Shown: piece by piece, positions 26,344 to 34,684 of the stretch
How positions within the stretch are numbered: position 1 is the first letter of the stretch
Layout: every line of letters begins with the position of its first letter
Assembly: GCF_020410745.1 (NCBI RefSeq)
Contig: NZ_CP084528.1
Span: forward strand, 2,356,001 to 2,420,000
Direction of reading: 5' to 3'
Source: Kaistella polysaccharea
GTDB taxonomy: Bacteria > Bacteroidota > Bacteroidia > Flavobacteriales > Weeksellaceae
Length of the DNA stretch: 64,000 bases
Made by a program: the position numbers and the translations under genes
The notes under the pieces: model-generated
What the model was told of the DNA's origin: nothing
What the model saw: only the letters and a program-made list of their open reading frames with translations
The model's database searches: none

Positions 26344-26780
26344 CACTTCGAGTGCGGCGCGCAGCGACGTATATCGAGAAGTACATTAAAATCCTACTTT
26401 TTAAAATTCTTTCTGGCCAGATTAGTCAGATCCTCAAATCGCCCCTCAATCAAAGCCTGTTTTTTAGCGTGGGACCACTTTTTAATTTTCTTTTCGAATT
26501 CGATTGCTAGATTGATATCCATAAATTGGCAGTAGAATACAAGTTCCACTGGAAGTCTTCTCGATGTATAAGATCCGTCGTATTTCCCCTGCTGATGCTC
26601 CGCCAATCGCTGCTCAATATTTGCTGTTACACCAACATAAAAAGTATGATCAGCACATTCTAAAATATAAACGAACGATGTTTGCATAGTCGTGGTGTTT
26701 GCATAAAATTAGCAAATAGTTTTAAAAGGTATCGATACAATTTTCCTCCGCTTTGCTGCGGAAAACCACTCTATCTGACG
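26344..26780 (-). mobile_element. Gene-bearing palindromic unit A (GIY-YIG in the loop)
   Basis: This 437-bp unit has the same outer flanks as the solo repeats, but the spacer between the arms is about 350 nt and holds one GIY-YIG gene. Left arm TATCGAGA at 26372-26379, 14 nt before the stop codon; right arm TATCGATA at 26730-26737 (one change from the consensus TCTCGATA). I call it a putative mobile element because an equally long second copy lies 842 bp away and solo versions surround it. Mobility is inferred, not shown. Confidence 0.6.
26394..26687 (-). CDS. GIY-YIG endonuclease (URI/YhbQ-like), copy A
   Basis: 97 residues forming a single GIY-YIG domain: VYI at 6-8, YVG at 17-19, catalytic Arg27 in NIEQRL, His31, and the metal-binding Glu65 in EFEKKIKKW. 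All residues expected for nuclease activity are present. The family nicks or cuts DNA; small members are frequent and multicopy in flavobacteria and mostly unstudied. The gene occupies the loop of a palindromic repeat unit. It differs from copy B at only three residues (22, 29 and 88). The ATG is the only in-frame start that includes the first strand. Confidence 0.88.
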   Translation of the reverse strand: MQTSFVYILECADHTFYVGVTANIEQRLAEHQQGKYDGSYTSRRLPVELVFYCQFMDINLAIEFEKKIKKWSHAKKQALIEGRFEDLTNLARKNFKK

Positions 26781-27185
26781 TGTCATTTTCAGAAACAACG
26801 TTCGTCACTTCAAGTAGCACAACGCCAGTATCGAGAAGTATTTTTGCTGAAGGTCTCGATCCAATTTTCCTATGCTTTTGCTACAGAAAACCACTCGATC
26901 TGACGCGTCGTTTTGACAAGCAGCGTTCGTCACTTGGAGTAGGGCAACGCGCGTATGGAGAAGTCTTTTTAATAAAGAGGTCTCGATATAATTTTCCTTC
27001 GCTTTGCTCCAGAAAACCACTCGACCTGACGCGTCATTTTGACATGCAATGTTCGTCACTTCGAGTGCGGCGCGCAGCGACGTGTATCGAGAAGTATTTT
27101 AATGAAAGATCTCGATACAATTTTCCTCCGCTTTGCTCCAGAAAACCACTCGACCTGACGAGTCATTTTGAGAAGTAACGTTCGT

Positions 27186-27622
27186 CACTTCGAGTGCGGC
27201 GCGCAGCGACGTGTATCGAGAAGTATATTAAGATCCTACTTTTTAAAATTCTTTCTGGCCAGATTAGGCAGATCCTCAAATCGACCCTCAATCAAAGCCT
27301 GTTTTTTAGCGTGGGACCACTTTTTAATTTTCTTTTCGAATTCGATAGCGAGATTGATATCCATAAATTGGCAGTAGAATACTAGTTCCACTGGAAGTCT
27401 TCTCGATGTATAAGATCCGTCGTATTTCCCCTGCTGATGCTCCTCTAATCGCTGCTCAATATTTACTGTTACACCAACATAAAAAGTATGATCAGCACAT
27501 TCTAAAATATAAACGAAAGAAGTTTGCATAGTCGTGGTGTTTACATAAAATTAGGAAAAAGTTTTAAAAGATCTCGATACAATTTTCCTTCGCTTTGCGG
27601 CGGAAAACCACCCGACCTGACG
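27186..27622 (-). mobile_element. Gene-bearing palindromic unit B (GIY-YIG in the loop)
   Basis: Exactly 437 bp, as unit A. The arms are perfect: GTATCGAGA at 27213-27221 and TCTCGATAC at 27572-27580, enclosing 350 nt with the gene. The left outer flank has the same GTGCGGCGCGCAGCGACGT variant as unit A and solo unit 11. The unchanged length and near-identical gene indicate a recent duplication of the whole unit. Confidence 0.6.
27236..27529 (-). CDS. GIY-YIG endonuclease (URI/YhbQ-like), copy B
   Basis: 97 residues, 94 identical to copy A; the differences are Val22, Glu29 and Pro88. The GIY-YIG core and the catalytic Arg27 and Glu65 are unchanged, so both copies appear functional. The start and stop lie at the same distances from the palindrome arms as in copy A. 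Conservation of an intact frame in both copies argues for recent duplication or selection on the protein. Confidence 0.88.
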   Translation of the reverse strand: MQTSFVYILECADHTFYVGVTVNIEQRLEEHQQGKYDGSYTSRRLPVELVFYCQFMDINLAIEFEKKIKKWSHAKKQALIEGRFEDLPNLARKNFKK

Positions 27623-27752
27623 CGTCTTTAGATAATTAGCATTCGTCACTTCGAGTAGCGCAACGCGTATCGAGAAGTATTTTTAATGAAAGGTCTCGAT
27701 ACAATTTTCCTCCGCTTTGCTCCAGAAAACCACTCGACCTGACGAACTTTTA

Positions 27753-27803
27753 ATCACCACATTACCGAATCACCACATCACCACATCACCACATCAACAT
27801 CAA
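27753..27803 (+). repeat. Short tandem repeat ATCACCACATC
   Basis: Between the array and the lplA stop, a TCACCACA-based unit of 8-10 bp is repeated about four to five times (for example TCACCACATCACCACATC). It is non-coding and convergent to lplA. No function is suggested. Confidence 0.7.
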
Positions 27804-27807
27804 CCCA

Positions 27808-28791
27808 TCATTTAAAAGCCTCCACCACTTCATCTACCGTTACTTTTCCAAAATATTCGGTCAAATCAACAGATTGCAAAAGTTTTTCAACCGCATCAGT
27901 TTCGTGTTTTTGGCCCACGAGTAAGGTTTCTAATTCTTCAAGGGGTTTGGATGCAAAGAAATCACCGAAGATTTTTGCTTTTTCGATAAGTCCGTGAACG
28001 ACATCGAGGTGGACTTCAATAAAACCCGCCGGGATTTTAATCGCTTTCTTAAAATTATACTGCGGCGAAAATCCAAAGTTCCAGTCCCAGGTTTCGTATT
28101 TTTCTTTTTGGAGCTGCTCGATGCCCGCAATATCTTCTGGTGTTAAAGTGTAGGTTTCCGCCTTTGGATTGTTATTGCGAATTTCATCCAGGAGCCATAT
28201 CTTCAGTTGATTGGTTGTCGTGTCGGCGGGCAGATAATCGATCAGATTCGTCACGCGCGACCGCGTAGATTTAATGGCTTTGTCAATGAATTTTAGGGGG
28301 TTTACTTTCAGCGCATCGCTCAAAACTGCCATTTCAGAATTGAGTAAAATAGTGCCGTGCTGGATTATCTTACCGTGGCGCGCCAGTTTGGCGTTGCCAC
28401 TGAATTTCTTGCCGTTTACAAGAAGGTCGTTTCTTCCTTTGAGTTCTGCAGGCACGCCCAGTTTATTAAGCATCGTGAGAACCGGTTTTGTAAAGACAGA
28501 AAAATCCCCGAAATCATTTTTTCCCAATAGCGTGTGGAAGGAAAAGTTCAGGTTTCCCAGATCGTGGTAAACCGTTCCGCCACCCGACATGCGGCGCACG
28601 ACTTTGATGTCTTTCTCCCGTACATAATCCAGATTGATTTCTGCCAGCGTATTCTGGAACTTCCCTACGATGATGGAAGGTGCATTTACATAGAGTAAGA
28701 AAATATCTTCGGTTGGAAAACGGGTGAGCAGATATTCTTCAGAAGCGATATTGAAATAGGCATTGGTGGAAGGCGAGTCGATGAGGAGCAT
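27808..28791 (-). CDS. lplA: Lipoate-protein ligase A
   Basis: 327 residues. The enzyme activates lipoate with ATP and attaches it to the E2 and GcvH lipoyl domains. RRMSGGGTVYHDLGNLNFSF (66-85) is the lipoate/adenylate loop; GKKFSGNA gives the catalytic lysine K129; GTILLN follows near 146. Residues about 245-327 form the C-terminal accessory domain, so this is a full two-domain type. It is a housekeeping gene unrelated to the glycan genes around it, read towards the repeat array from its own promoter. Confidence 0.93.
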   Translation of the reverse strand: MLLIDSPSTNAYFNIASEEYLLTRFPTEDIFLLYVNAPSIIVGKFQNTLAEINLDYVREKDIKVVRRMSGGGTVYHDLGNLNFSFHTLLGKNDFGDFSVFTKPVLTMLNKLGVPAELKGRNDLLVNGKKFSGNAKLARHGKIIQHGTILLNSEMAVLSDALKVNPLKFIDKAIKSTRSRVTNLIDYLPADTTTNQLKIWLLDEIRNNNPKAETYTLTPEDIAGIEQLQKEKYETWDWNFGFSPQYNFKKAIKIPAGFIEVHLDVVHGLIEKAKIFGDFFASKPLEELETLLVGQKHETDAVEKLLQSVDLTEYFGKVTVDEVVEAFK

Positions 28792-28805
28792 AGGTTATTT
28801 TAATG

Positions 28806-28813
28806 CAAAAATA
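28806..28813 (-). promoter_or_regulatory. -7 promoter box of lplA
   Basis: On the minus strand the sequence reads TATTTTTG, an exact TAnnTTTG match 14 bp before the lplA ATG, giving a very short leader. A TTG at -33 is not evident. The rest of the 304-nt divergent gap is AT-rich and holds the oppositely oriented promoter at 29043-29077. Confidence 0.5.
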
Positions 28814-29042
28814 AAGAATCTGTGTGAAACCCTAAAATGATGATTAATATGCAAATTGTGGAAAAAAAGTTTTCAAATCTAAATTTTAAGGAGATGTAAA
28901 TCTTAATACAAATTATATAATACTATTTATTCCTTATTATAAAACAATATAAATTAAATATTTGCCAATAAGTATGATTCATAGGGTAAGAATTTAATAA
29001 ATCATGCATTAGTTGACCAAATATTTTGATATTAAAAAAAAA

Positions 29043-29077
29043 TTGTTATACGAATGGAATTTATTTAATTATATTTG
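29043..29077 (+). promoter_or_regulatory. Promoter of the first T9SS surface-protein gene
   Basis: TTG at 29043-29045 and TATATTTG at 29070-29077, with a 24-nt spacer, one base above the usual range. The ATG follows 18 bases after the -7 box. Confidence 0.6.
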
Positions 29078-29095
29078 TAACCTTAAACAAATGTT

Positions 29096-31732
29096 ATGAA
29101 ATCAAAAATTATTTTTTTAAAAGACTTTCCTACCGGGAATAAGCTTTTTCTTTCTTTCGTCTTCACCTTATTTTTTGCACTTTTTTCCGCGCAGCAAATT
29201 GGTGATTATAAATCTATTACCTCCGGTAATTGGGAGACTACAACGACTTGGGGGGTTTGGAATGGGTCAAATTACGTGTTTAACAATACTTCTCCGAGTA
29301 ATACTACGAAGTCGGTAACAATTGGTACTAATACAGTCGTGACGGTTGCAACAGAAACTATTGTGAGCATTGGAGAATTAATAGTAAATGGTAGACTGAA
29401 ACTAAATGCAAATTTAAATTTAGTTAACGGGACTACACAAAATTTGACTATCAAGACTGAAAGTACTGCCTTTCCAAAAGCAGAGATTTATTGGGACGCT
29501 GCTGTTCGCCTTACGATTCCTGAAGGTGCTGGAGTTTTTATTGATCTTAACAGTAATGGAGGTGCCTTAGGGCTTACAAGCAGTGGGTCTAATGGATGTA
29601 CTAATAATTCTGAATTTTACATTGGAACAGCCATCTATGCCAAATGTACAGGAAAGGGGAATACGCCACGTCTATTTAGCGATGTAAACACGGCTGGAGG
29701 AACACCGAAAGCGGCGCCTTCTTCTGATTTGTATCTCCTTTGTAAGGGAACAGTAGCAAATATTACTGGAGGACCTAATGGGATGACATCGTACACATGG
29801 ACCTATCCAAAAAATGTAGCTACAGGACCAAATATCAATAATACAACCGGGACATCCTCAATTCAGAACTTGGGTGCAGTAACTTTTACAGCTGGTGGAA
29901 ATCATACATTTACGCTAAAAATAACAACTCCTGCAATTGATGGAAATCCATCAGTTTCTAACACCCAATCAATTGTTATCAAAGTAGAAAATATTCGTAC
30001 CTACACAGGTGGTGCATGGGATGGCGGCAGTACGCTTCCAAAATTTGAATCCATAATTATAAATGATAATTACGTAGTTTCAACTTCGATGGATGTTTGT
30101 AACTGTACGATCAATTCGGGAAAAACTTTAACGGTTAATGCCGCTAAACATATCAATATAAGTAATGATTTAATCAATAATGGGACTTTACACATCTCCC
30201 CTACAGCCTTTGTTGATGTTAAAAATAACGTAAATAATGCCGGTTTCCTTAATGTGACACCGAATAGTTATTTGAAAGTTAATAACAATATCACTAATAC
30301 CGCACCGACTGAGCCGGGATTCAATATTCAGAACGATGGAAATTTAATCCAGGTACTAGATACAGGAACTTATACAGGAACAGGGAAGTTTATTGTATAC
30401 CGTGACTCCCGGATGTCGAAAAATAATTACACCTATTGGAGCAGTCCCGTAAAAGCACAAAAATTAGTAGATTTCTCTCCGAATACTGCTACTAGTAGAT
30501 TTTATCAGTACATTACTTCAACAGATCTATTCGCCACAGTGGGCAACGCAACTAATTTTAAGCTTGGAAAAGGGTATGCTATAATGGCACCAAGTACGTA
30601 TACAGAAAAGCAAACCTTTACCGGTATTTTCAAGGGAGCTGCTCACACCGGAACTATTACGAGTGATGAAAATCTGTCCGCAGCAGGAAATGGTTATAAC
30701 TTAGTTGGAAATCCTTACCCTTCAAATATTGATTTCGATTTATTGTATAGTCAAAACGATGATAGGATATATCATACTGCTTATTTCTGGACGAATGTAG
30801 ATCCGTATAGAAAAGGAACAACCAATGGTGATACTGCTTACGCAGGAAATGGATATGCAATTTATAACGGAACAGGAGGTGTGGCTGCTACGTCTCCTGC
30901 TACCTCTCCAGTTCCTGGACCTGGTATGACCTCGCCTGTACCCACCAAATTTATTAAATTGGGGCAAGGATTTATCGTAAAAGCAAAAGTTGCACTACCA
31001 CTTAAATTTAGTAACTCAATCCGGGTTGAAACTGACACTTACTTCTTCAACATGAGTAAAATGGCCTCTAAAGACCGTTTCTGGTTGAAATTAACAACAC
31101 CAGCAGAAAATGTAAATACTATTTTAATAGGATATGTTCCTGAGGCGACCAATGGTTTTGAATGGGATTATGATTCGCCACTTTTTGCTGTAGGTTCAGA
31201 TTCGTTCTACAGTATTTTAGATGACGAAAAGTTGGGAATTCAAGGCCGTGCTTATCCACTGGACACTCAAGATGTAGTGATGCTAGGAACCAAACATTTT
31301 GAAACGGGGAAATACACCATCAGTTTAAGTGAAAAAGAAGGTATTTTTGCCGGGGAACAAAGTATTTACCTAAAAGATAAAGACGCGAAAACATTAACTG
31401 ATTTAAGCAAAGGTGATTATACCTTCACCGCAGCGGCCGGTGAGTACACCAACCGTTTTGAAATTGTATACTTAACAACTACCATGGGAGTAGGGAATGA
31501 TGTTAAAAAAGGAGTAGAGGTTTACCGTGATGGTTCTGACTTCGTCATGAGATCTTCTGCGAAAAACATTACAACCTACGAATTGTATGATATGAGTGGC
31601 AGAATGATCATGAATCAGAAAACGAATGCAAAAGAAATTCGTTTCGGTGCAGATCAATTGCTGAAAGGTGCTTATATTCTAAATGCGCAGCTGGACGGTG
31701 GCGAACGCGTGGTTAGAAAAATAATCAAATAA
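29096..31732 (+). CDS. T9SS-targeted surface protein, paralogue 1
   Basis: 878 residues. A signal peptide (about 1-32, ending FSAQ) is followed by SGNWETTTTWG and repeated short beta-strands suggesting a beta-helix to about residue 420. From about 435 to the end there is a module shared with the next two genes: NYTYWSSPV, GYAIMAPS.Y, GYNLVGNPYPSNIDF, YFWTNVDP, GNGYAIYNGTGG and KLGQGFIVKA. The last 75 residues form a type A T9SS sorting domain (YELYDMSGRMI...GAYILNAQLDGG..V.KIIK). The protein should be exported through the outer membrane and attached or released. Its binding function is unknown. Confidence 0.82.
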   Translation: MKSKIIFLKDFPTGNKLFLSFVFTLFFALFSAQQIGDYKSITSGNWETTTTWGVWNGSNYVFNNTSPSNTTKSVTIGTNTVVTVATETIVSIGELIVNGRLKLNANLNLVNGTTQNLTIKTESTAFPKAEIYWDAAVRLTIPEGAGVFIDLNSNGGALGLTSSGSNGCTNNSEFYIGTAIYAKCTGKGNTPRLFSDVNTAGGTPKAAPSSDLYLLCKGTVANITGGPNGMTSYTWTYPKNVATGPNINNTTGTSSIQNLGAVTFTAGGNHTFTLKITTPAIDGNPSVSNTQSIVIKVENIRTYTGGAWDGGSTLPKFESIIINDNYVVSTSMDVCNCTINSGKTLTVNAAKHINISNDLINNGTLHISPTAFVDVKNNVNNAGFLNVTPNSYLKVNNNITNTAPTEPGFNIQNDGNLIQVLDTGTYTGTGKFIVYRDSRMSKNNYTYWSSPVKAQKLVDFSPNTATSRFYQYITSTDLFATVGNATNFKLGKGYAIMAPSTYTEKQTFTGIFKGAAHTGTITSDENLSAAGNGYNLVGNPYPSNIDFDLLYSQNDDRIYHTAYFWTNVDPYRKGTTNGDTAYAGNGYAIYNGTGGVAATSPATSPVPGPGMTSPVPTKFIKLGQGFIVKAKVALPLKFSNSIRVETDTYFFNMSKMASKDRFWLKLTTPAENVNTILIGYVPEATNGFEWDYDSPLFAVGSDSFYSILDDEKLGIQGRAYPLDTQDVVMLGTKHFETGKYTISLSEKEGIFAGEQSIYLKDKDAKTLTDLSKGDYTFTAAAGEYTNRFEIVYLTTTMGVGNDVKKGVEVYRDGSDFVMRSSAKNITTYELYDMSGRMIMNQKTNAKEIRFGADQLLKGAYILNAQLDGGERVVRKIIK

Positions 31733-31754
31733 ACAATTTATTAAATAGTTGAAG

Positions 31755-31784
31755 AAAGGATGAGTGGTTGCTCATCCTTTTTTT
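31755..31784 (+). terminator. Rho-independent terminator
   Basis: AAAGGATGAG (31755-31764) pairs with CTCATCCTTT (31771-31780) around a 6-nt loop, followed by a T run to 31784. It follows the T9SS gene by 22 nt. The same GGATGAG stem recurs after the next paralogue. Confidence 0.9.
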
Positions 31785-32025
31785 GTGGGAATAATCGGTC
31801 TGTGTACCCAAAAGTCTAAATTATTTTGTTAATGCTTTAAATTTAGCGGACAGACAATTGAGTGGAGCAGGTGAAAAAAAAGAAAAATAACTGCAAATTT
31901 ATATAAATGTGGAATTTCCTCATTTTTTTCGTTAAAAAATAGAGTAAGCTGAAAAGATTGCAGCTTTGCGTTGTGTTTTAATAAATATTTTAATAAAGGG
32001 CATGTGATAATGTACTTTCACACCT

Positions 32026-32056
32026 TTGAAGGTTTCAAAAATAAAAAGTATTTTTG
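32026..32056 (+). promoter_or_regulatory. Promoter of the second T9SS surface-protein gene
   Basis: TTG at 32026-32028, 20-nt spacer, and TATTTTTG at 32049-32056: a full Bacteroidetes promoter. The leader is about 60 nt. The -33 TTG lies within an ACCTTTGAAGGT inverted repeat (32023-32034). No gene is seen in the rest of the 387-nt gap. Confidence 0.75.
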
Positions 32057-32119
32057 CGACCTGAACAAATAAAAATCAATGTGGGGTCTTCACAATCGAC
32101 GCCGTAATAAAATGCAATT

Positions 32120-34450
32120 ATGATTAAAAAACAACTATTTTCTATAGTTCCCGTATTTTTGGGAATTATGGCTTTTTCCCAGACCAATTTGAATACTTCA
32201 GGTTGTAACACCATTCCTGTACTTACGGCCATAAATACTTTCGAAGGAGGAACTCAAAGTCTAGCGGCTACTGGTACTTTTACTAAGGTGAGTGGTAATA
32301 GTAAGGGTAATGGAAGTCTTCCAAATAATTTACCCGGCGGAAACGGAAATGGTGGGTTACGAATTTATGGTAAAGGTGGTGACAATGAAACACATCCTTT
32401 GTATACTTCTGCTCAGACCTCGTGGTACACAAGAGGAACAACTACGGCTGTTACATTCGGTAGTGTTAACGTTATCAATCGCACCAACAGAGTGATCACA
32501 TTTAATCTTGCGGCATTCGGAACAACTACAGGTACGATATTCGGCGCAGCAGATTTAGTTAAATTGGAAGTAAGAATACCAGGTTCAACTGAATATTCCT
32601 CAGAAATCATAGTTACAGGGAATGGAGCTACGGGAGACGGTTCAAGATTTGACTTCGCAAGTGGTTCTACTTTTACTGAAACGTATGATGGAAATAAAAT
32701 TCCTACAACCATAGCGGGTACTTACAATGTAATTAAGCTACAATTGCCAGATAATGTGAATTTTAACAATTTAGATTTCAGGATTACGGCAACATCTACT
32801 GACGATACCAAATTATGGTTAATCGATGACGTAAAAGTAACCGACGGTGCTTCTCCGGTAACAAAGACCTATTCAGCAGGAGTCTGGAAAAATGCTAATG
32901 GCACTACCGGTATTGCGCCTACATTTTATGAAAAGGCAATTATTGAAGGGGCGTTTACTGGAAGTTTTACCGCGTGCGAATGTGAAGTTAAAACAACTGG
33001 ATCTGTAACGATACCTTCTAATGATATCGTTACGTTGAATAGCAAGTTGGTGAATAATGGAATATTCACTGTAGAAAGCGACGGTAACTTTATCCAGATT
33101 GACAATGCTGCAGTTAACACAGGGAATATTGTGGTGAAACGTAATTCATCCATGCAGAAGAATGATTATACGTACTGGAGTAGTCCGGTTGCAGGTCAGG
33201 AATTAAAAGGATTTTCCCCCAAGACCAGTGCTACCAGATTTTATAAATATGATGAGCCGACGAATTTGTTTGTAACGGTTCCATCTGCTGGAGTTAATTT
33301 TGTTCCCGGTCGAGGATATGCAATTATGGCACCGTCAGACTATACTACGACTCTACAGACTTTTGAAGGTAAGTTCACAGGAGTTGCGAATAATGGCGTA
33401 ATCACGTCTCCAGTTACATTCAGCGGATCTGCTAATCAGGGCTATAATTTAGTTGGAAACCCTTATCCATCAAATATTGATTTTGAGAAATTGCATTCTT
33501 TAAACAGTGGCACTATTCCTTTAATTGCATATTTCTGGAGGAATACTGATCGCAACAGGAAGGGCTCTACCAATGGAAATACAGACTATCGTGGTAATGG
33601 TTATGCCATGTATAACGGTACAGGTGGAAATCCGGAAACAAACGGTGGCGCAGCACCTACCCAATTCATTAAAGTGGGACAGGGCTTCATCGTCAAGGCA
33701 GGGATTACCAAAGATCTAATTTTTAACAATACAGTTAGAAATGGAAAAGACACCAGTATCTTCTTTAGCAAAAATGCGGCTTCTGATAAGGACCGTTTCT
33801 GGCTAACGTTAACAAGTCCCTCTAATAATGTAAATACGGTATTGATTGGATATGTTCCAAATGCAACAAATGAGTTTGAATTGGGTTACGATGCACCTTT
33901 ATTGGCTATAGGATCAGATTCTTTTTATACCATTTTGGGAGACGAAAAATTAGGAATTCAAGGTAAAAGTTATCCCTTAACGAAAGAAGATGTAGTTGCT
34001 TTAGGAACTAAACATTTTGAAAGTGGTAAGTATACTATCAGTTTAGGGAATAAAGAAGGGATATTTGCAACTGGGCAAAACATTTATTTAAAAGATAAAG
34101 AAACCAAGATTACAACAAATCTAAGTGAAGGCGATTATACTTTTAATGTTAATGCGGGTGAGTTTTCAAACCGTTTTGAAATCGTTTATTCAGCTAGTGC
34201 CGCTTTAGGAGTTGGGGTTGATGCAAAGGCAGGAACTCAACTATATAGAGAAGGTCAGGATTTTGTAGGTCGTTCAGCGAAAAAGATTACAGGCTTTGAA
34301 TTGTTTGATATGAGTGGTAGAATGATTATGAATCAGAAGACGAATGCAAAAGAAATTCGATTTAGCGCTGCTGGTTTATTGAGTGGTACCTATATTTTGA
34401 ATGCCCAATTAGAAGGTGGAGAACGCTTTTCTAAAAAGTTGATCAAATAA
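32120..34450 (+). CDS. T9SS-targeted surface protein, paralogue 2
   Basis: 776 residues. Signal peptide about 1-20 (ends AFSQ). Residues about 25-250 resemble a jelly-roll domain (FEGGTQSLAATGTF, DNVNFNNLDFRI, LWLIDDVKVTD), different from paralogue 1. From about 335 the shared module begins (NDYTYWSSPVAGQEL) and runs through GYNLVGNPYPSNIDF, GNGYAMYNGTGG and VGQGFIVKA to the T9SS type A tail (FELFDMSGRMI..TYILNAQLEGGER). The three tandem genes thus combine different N-terminal parts with one common C-terminal part. Confidence 0.83.
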   Translation: MIKKQLFSIVPVFLGIMAFSQTNLNTSGCNTIPVLTAINTFEGGTQSLAATGTFTKVSGNSKGNGSLPNNLPGGNGNGGLRIYGKGGDNETHPLYTSAQTSWYTRGTTTAVTFGSVNVINRTNRVITFNLAAFGTTTGTIFGAADLVKLEVRIPGSTEYSSEIIVTGNGATGDGSRFDFASGSTFTETYDGNKIPTTIAGTYNVIKLQLPDNVNFNNLDFRITATSTDDTKLWLIDDVKVTDGASPVTKTYSAGVWKNANGTTGIAPTFYEKAIIEGAFTGSFTACECEVKTTGSVTIPSNDIVTLNSKLVNNGIFTVESDGNFIQIDNAAVNTGNIVVKRNSSMQKNDYTYWSSPVAGQELKGFSPKTSATRFYKYDEPTNLFVTVPSAGVNFVPGRGYAIMAPSDYTTTLQTFEGKFTGVANNGVITSPVTFSGSANQGYNLVGNPYPSNIDFEKLHSLNSGTIPLIAYFWRNTDRNRKGSTNGNTDYRGNGYAMYNGTGGNPETNGGAAPTQFIKVGQGFIVKAGITKDLIFNNTVRNGKDTSIFFSKNAASDKDRFWLTLTSPSNNVNTVLIGYVPNATNEFELGYDAPLLAIGSDSFYTILGDEKLGIQGKSYPLTKEDVVALGTKHFESGKYTISLGNKEGIFATGQNIYLKDKETKITTNLSEGDYTFNVNAGEFSNRFEIVYSASAALGVGVDAKAGTQLYREGQDFVGRSAKKITGFELFDMSGRMIMNQKTNAKEIRFSAAGLLSGTYILNAQLEGGERFSKKLIK

Positions 34451-34469
34451 CAGATTTTCTTTAATTTAT

Positions 34470-34503
34470 AAAAAGGATGAGTGAAGGCTCATCCTTTTTT
34501 TTA
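34470..34503 (+). terminator. Rho-independent terminator
   Basis: AAAAGGATGAG (34471-34481) pairs with CTCATCCTTTT (34488-34498), loop TGAAGG, T run to 34502. The stem is nearly identical to the terminator after paralogue 1. Confidence 0.9.
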
Positions 34504-34658
34504 TTGCTTAAATAAAACAGGCACTAAATAAATTTATATTTTTATATAATCTAGTGATAGTCGGTATTATATAAATTATAACCATATTTATATAATTATT
34601 AATGCATATTAGTTTAAAATAAAATGAAAAAAGTGATTTAGTGATAAAAATAAATTTG

Positions 34659-34666
34659 TAGTTTTG
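34659..34666 (+). promoter_or_regulatory. -7 promoter box of the third T9SS surface-protein gene
   Basis: TAGTTTTG is an exact TAnnTTTG match, 18 bp before the chosen ATG. Its terminal TTG opens a longer frame that should not be taken as the start. Confidence 0.6.
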
Positions 34667-34684
34667 TCTTCTAATTCACTGATT

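Larger units (their letters stand above)
25841..27744 (+). repeat. Palindromic repeat array, units 4-13
   Basis: Ten further units in the same orientation: 25841-25945, 25971-26069, 26094-26193, 26219-26318, 26344-26780 (with gene), 26806-26905, 26931-27031, 27057-27160, 27186-27622 (with gene) and 27647-27744. Solo units are 98-105 bp and the linkers are 24-26 bp, commonly TTCGT-containing. The unit is conserved throughout, including outside the hairpin. Unit 11 (27057) shares with the gene-bearing units the variant left flank GTGCGGCGCGCAGCGACGT instead of AGTAGCGCAACGC. Confidence 0.88.

Noticed and set aside
26682-27385. Plus-strand open frames of 60-140 codons in the repeat array
   Set aside because: They read through the palindromic repeats or the antisense of the GIY-YIG genes, show repeated low-information peptides and no domain.
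25206-27744. CRISPR array
   Set aside because: Units are about 100 bp and conserved over their whole length including the linkers; there are no unique spacers of uniform size and no cas genes. Two units contain genes.
27753-27803. Origin-like or protein-binding iterons
   Set aside because: The TCACCACA repeat is short and irregular and no replication gene or AT-rich unwinding region is associated.
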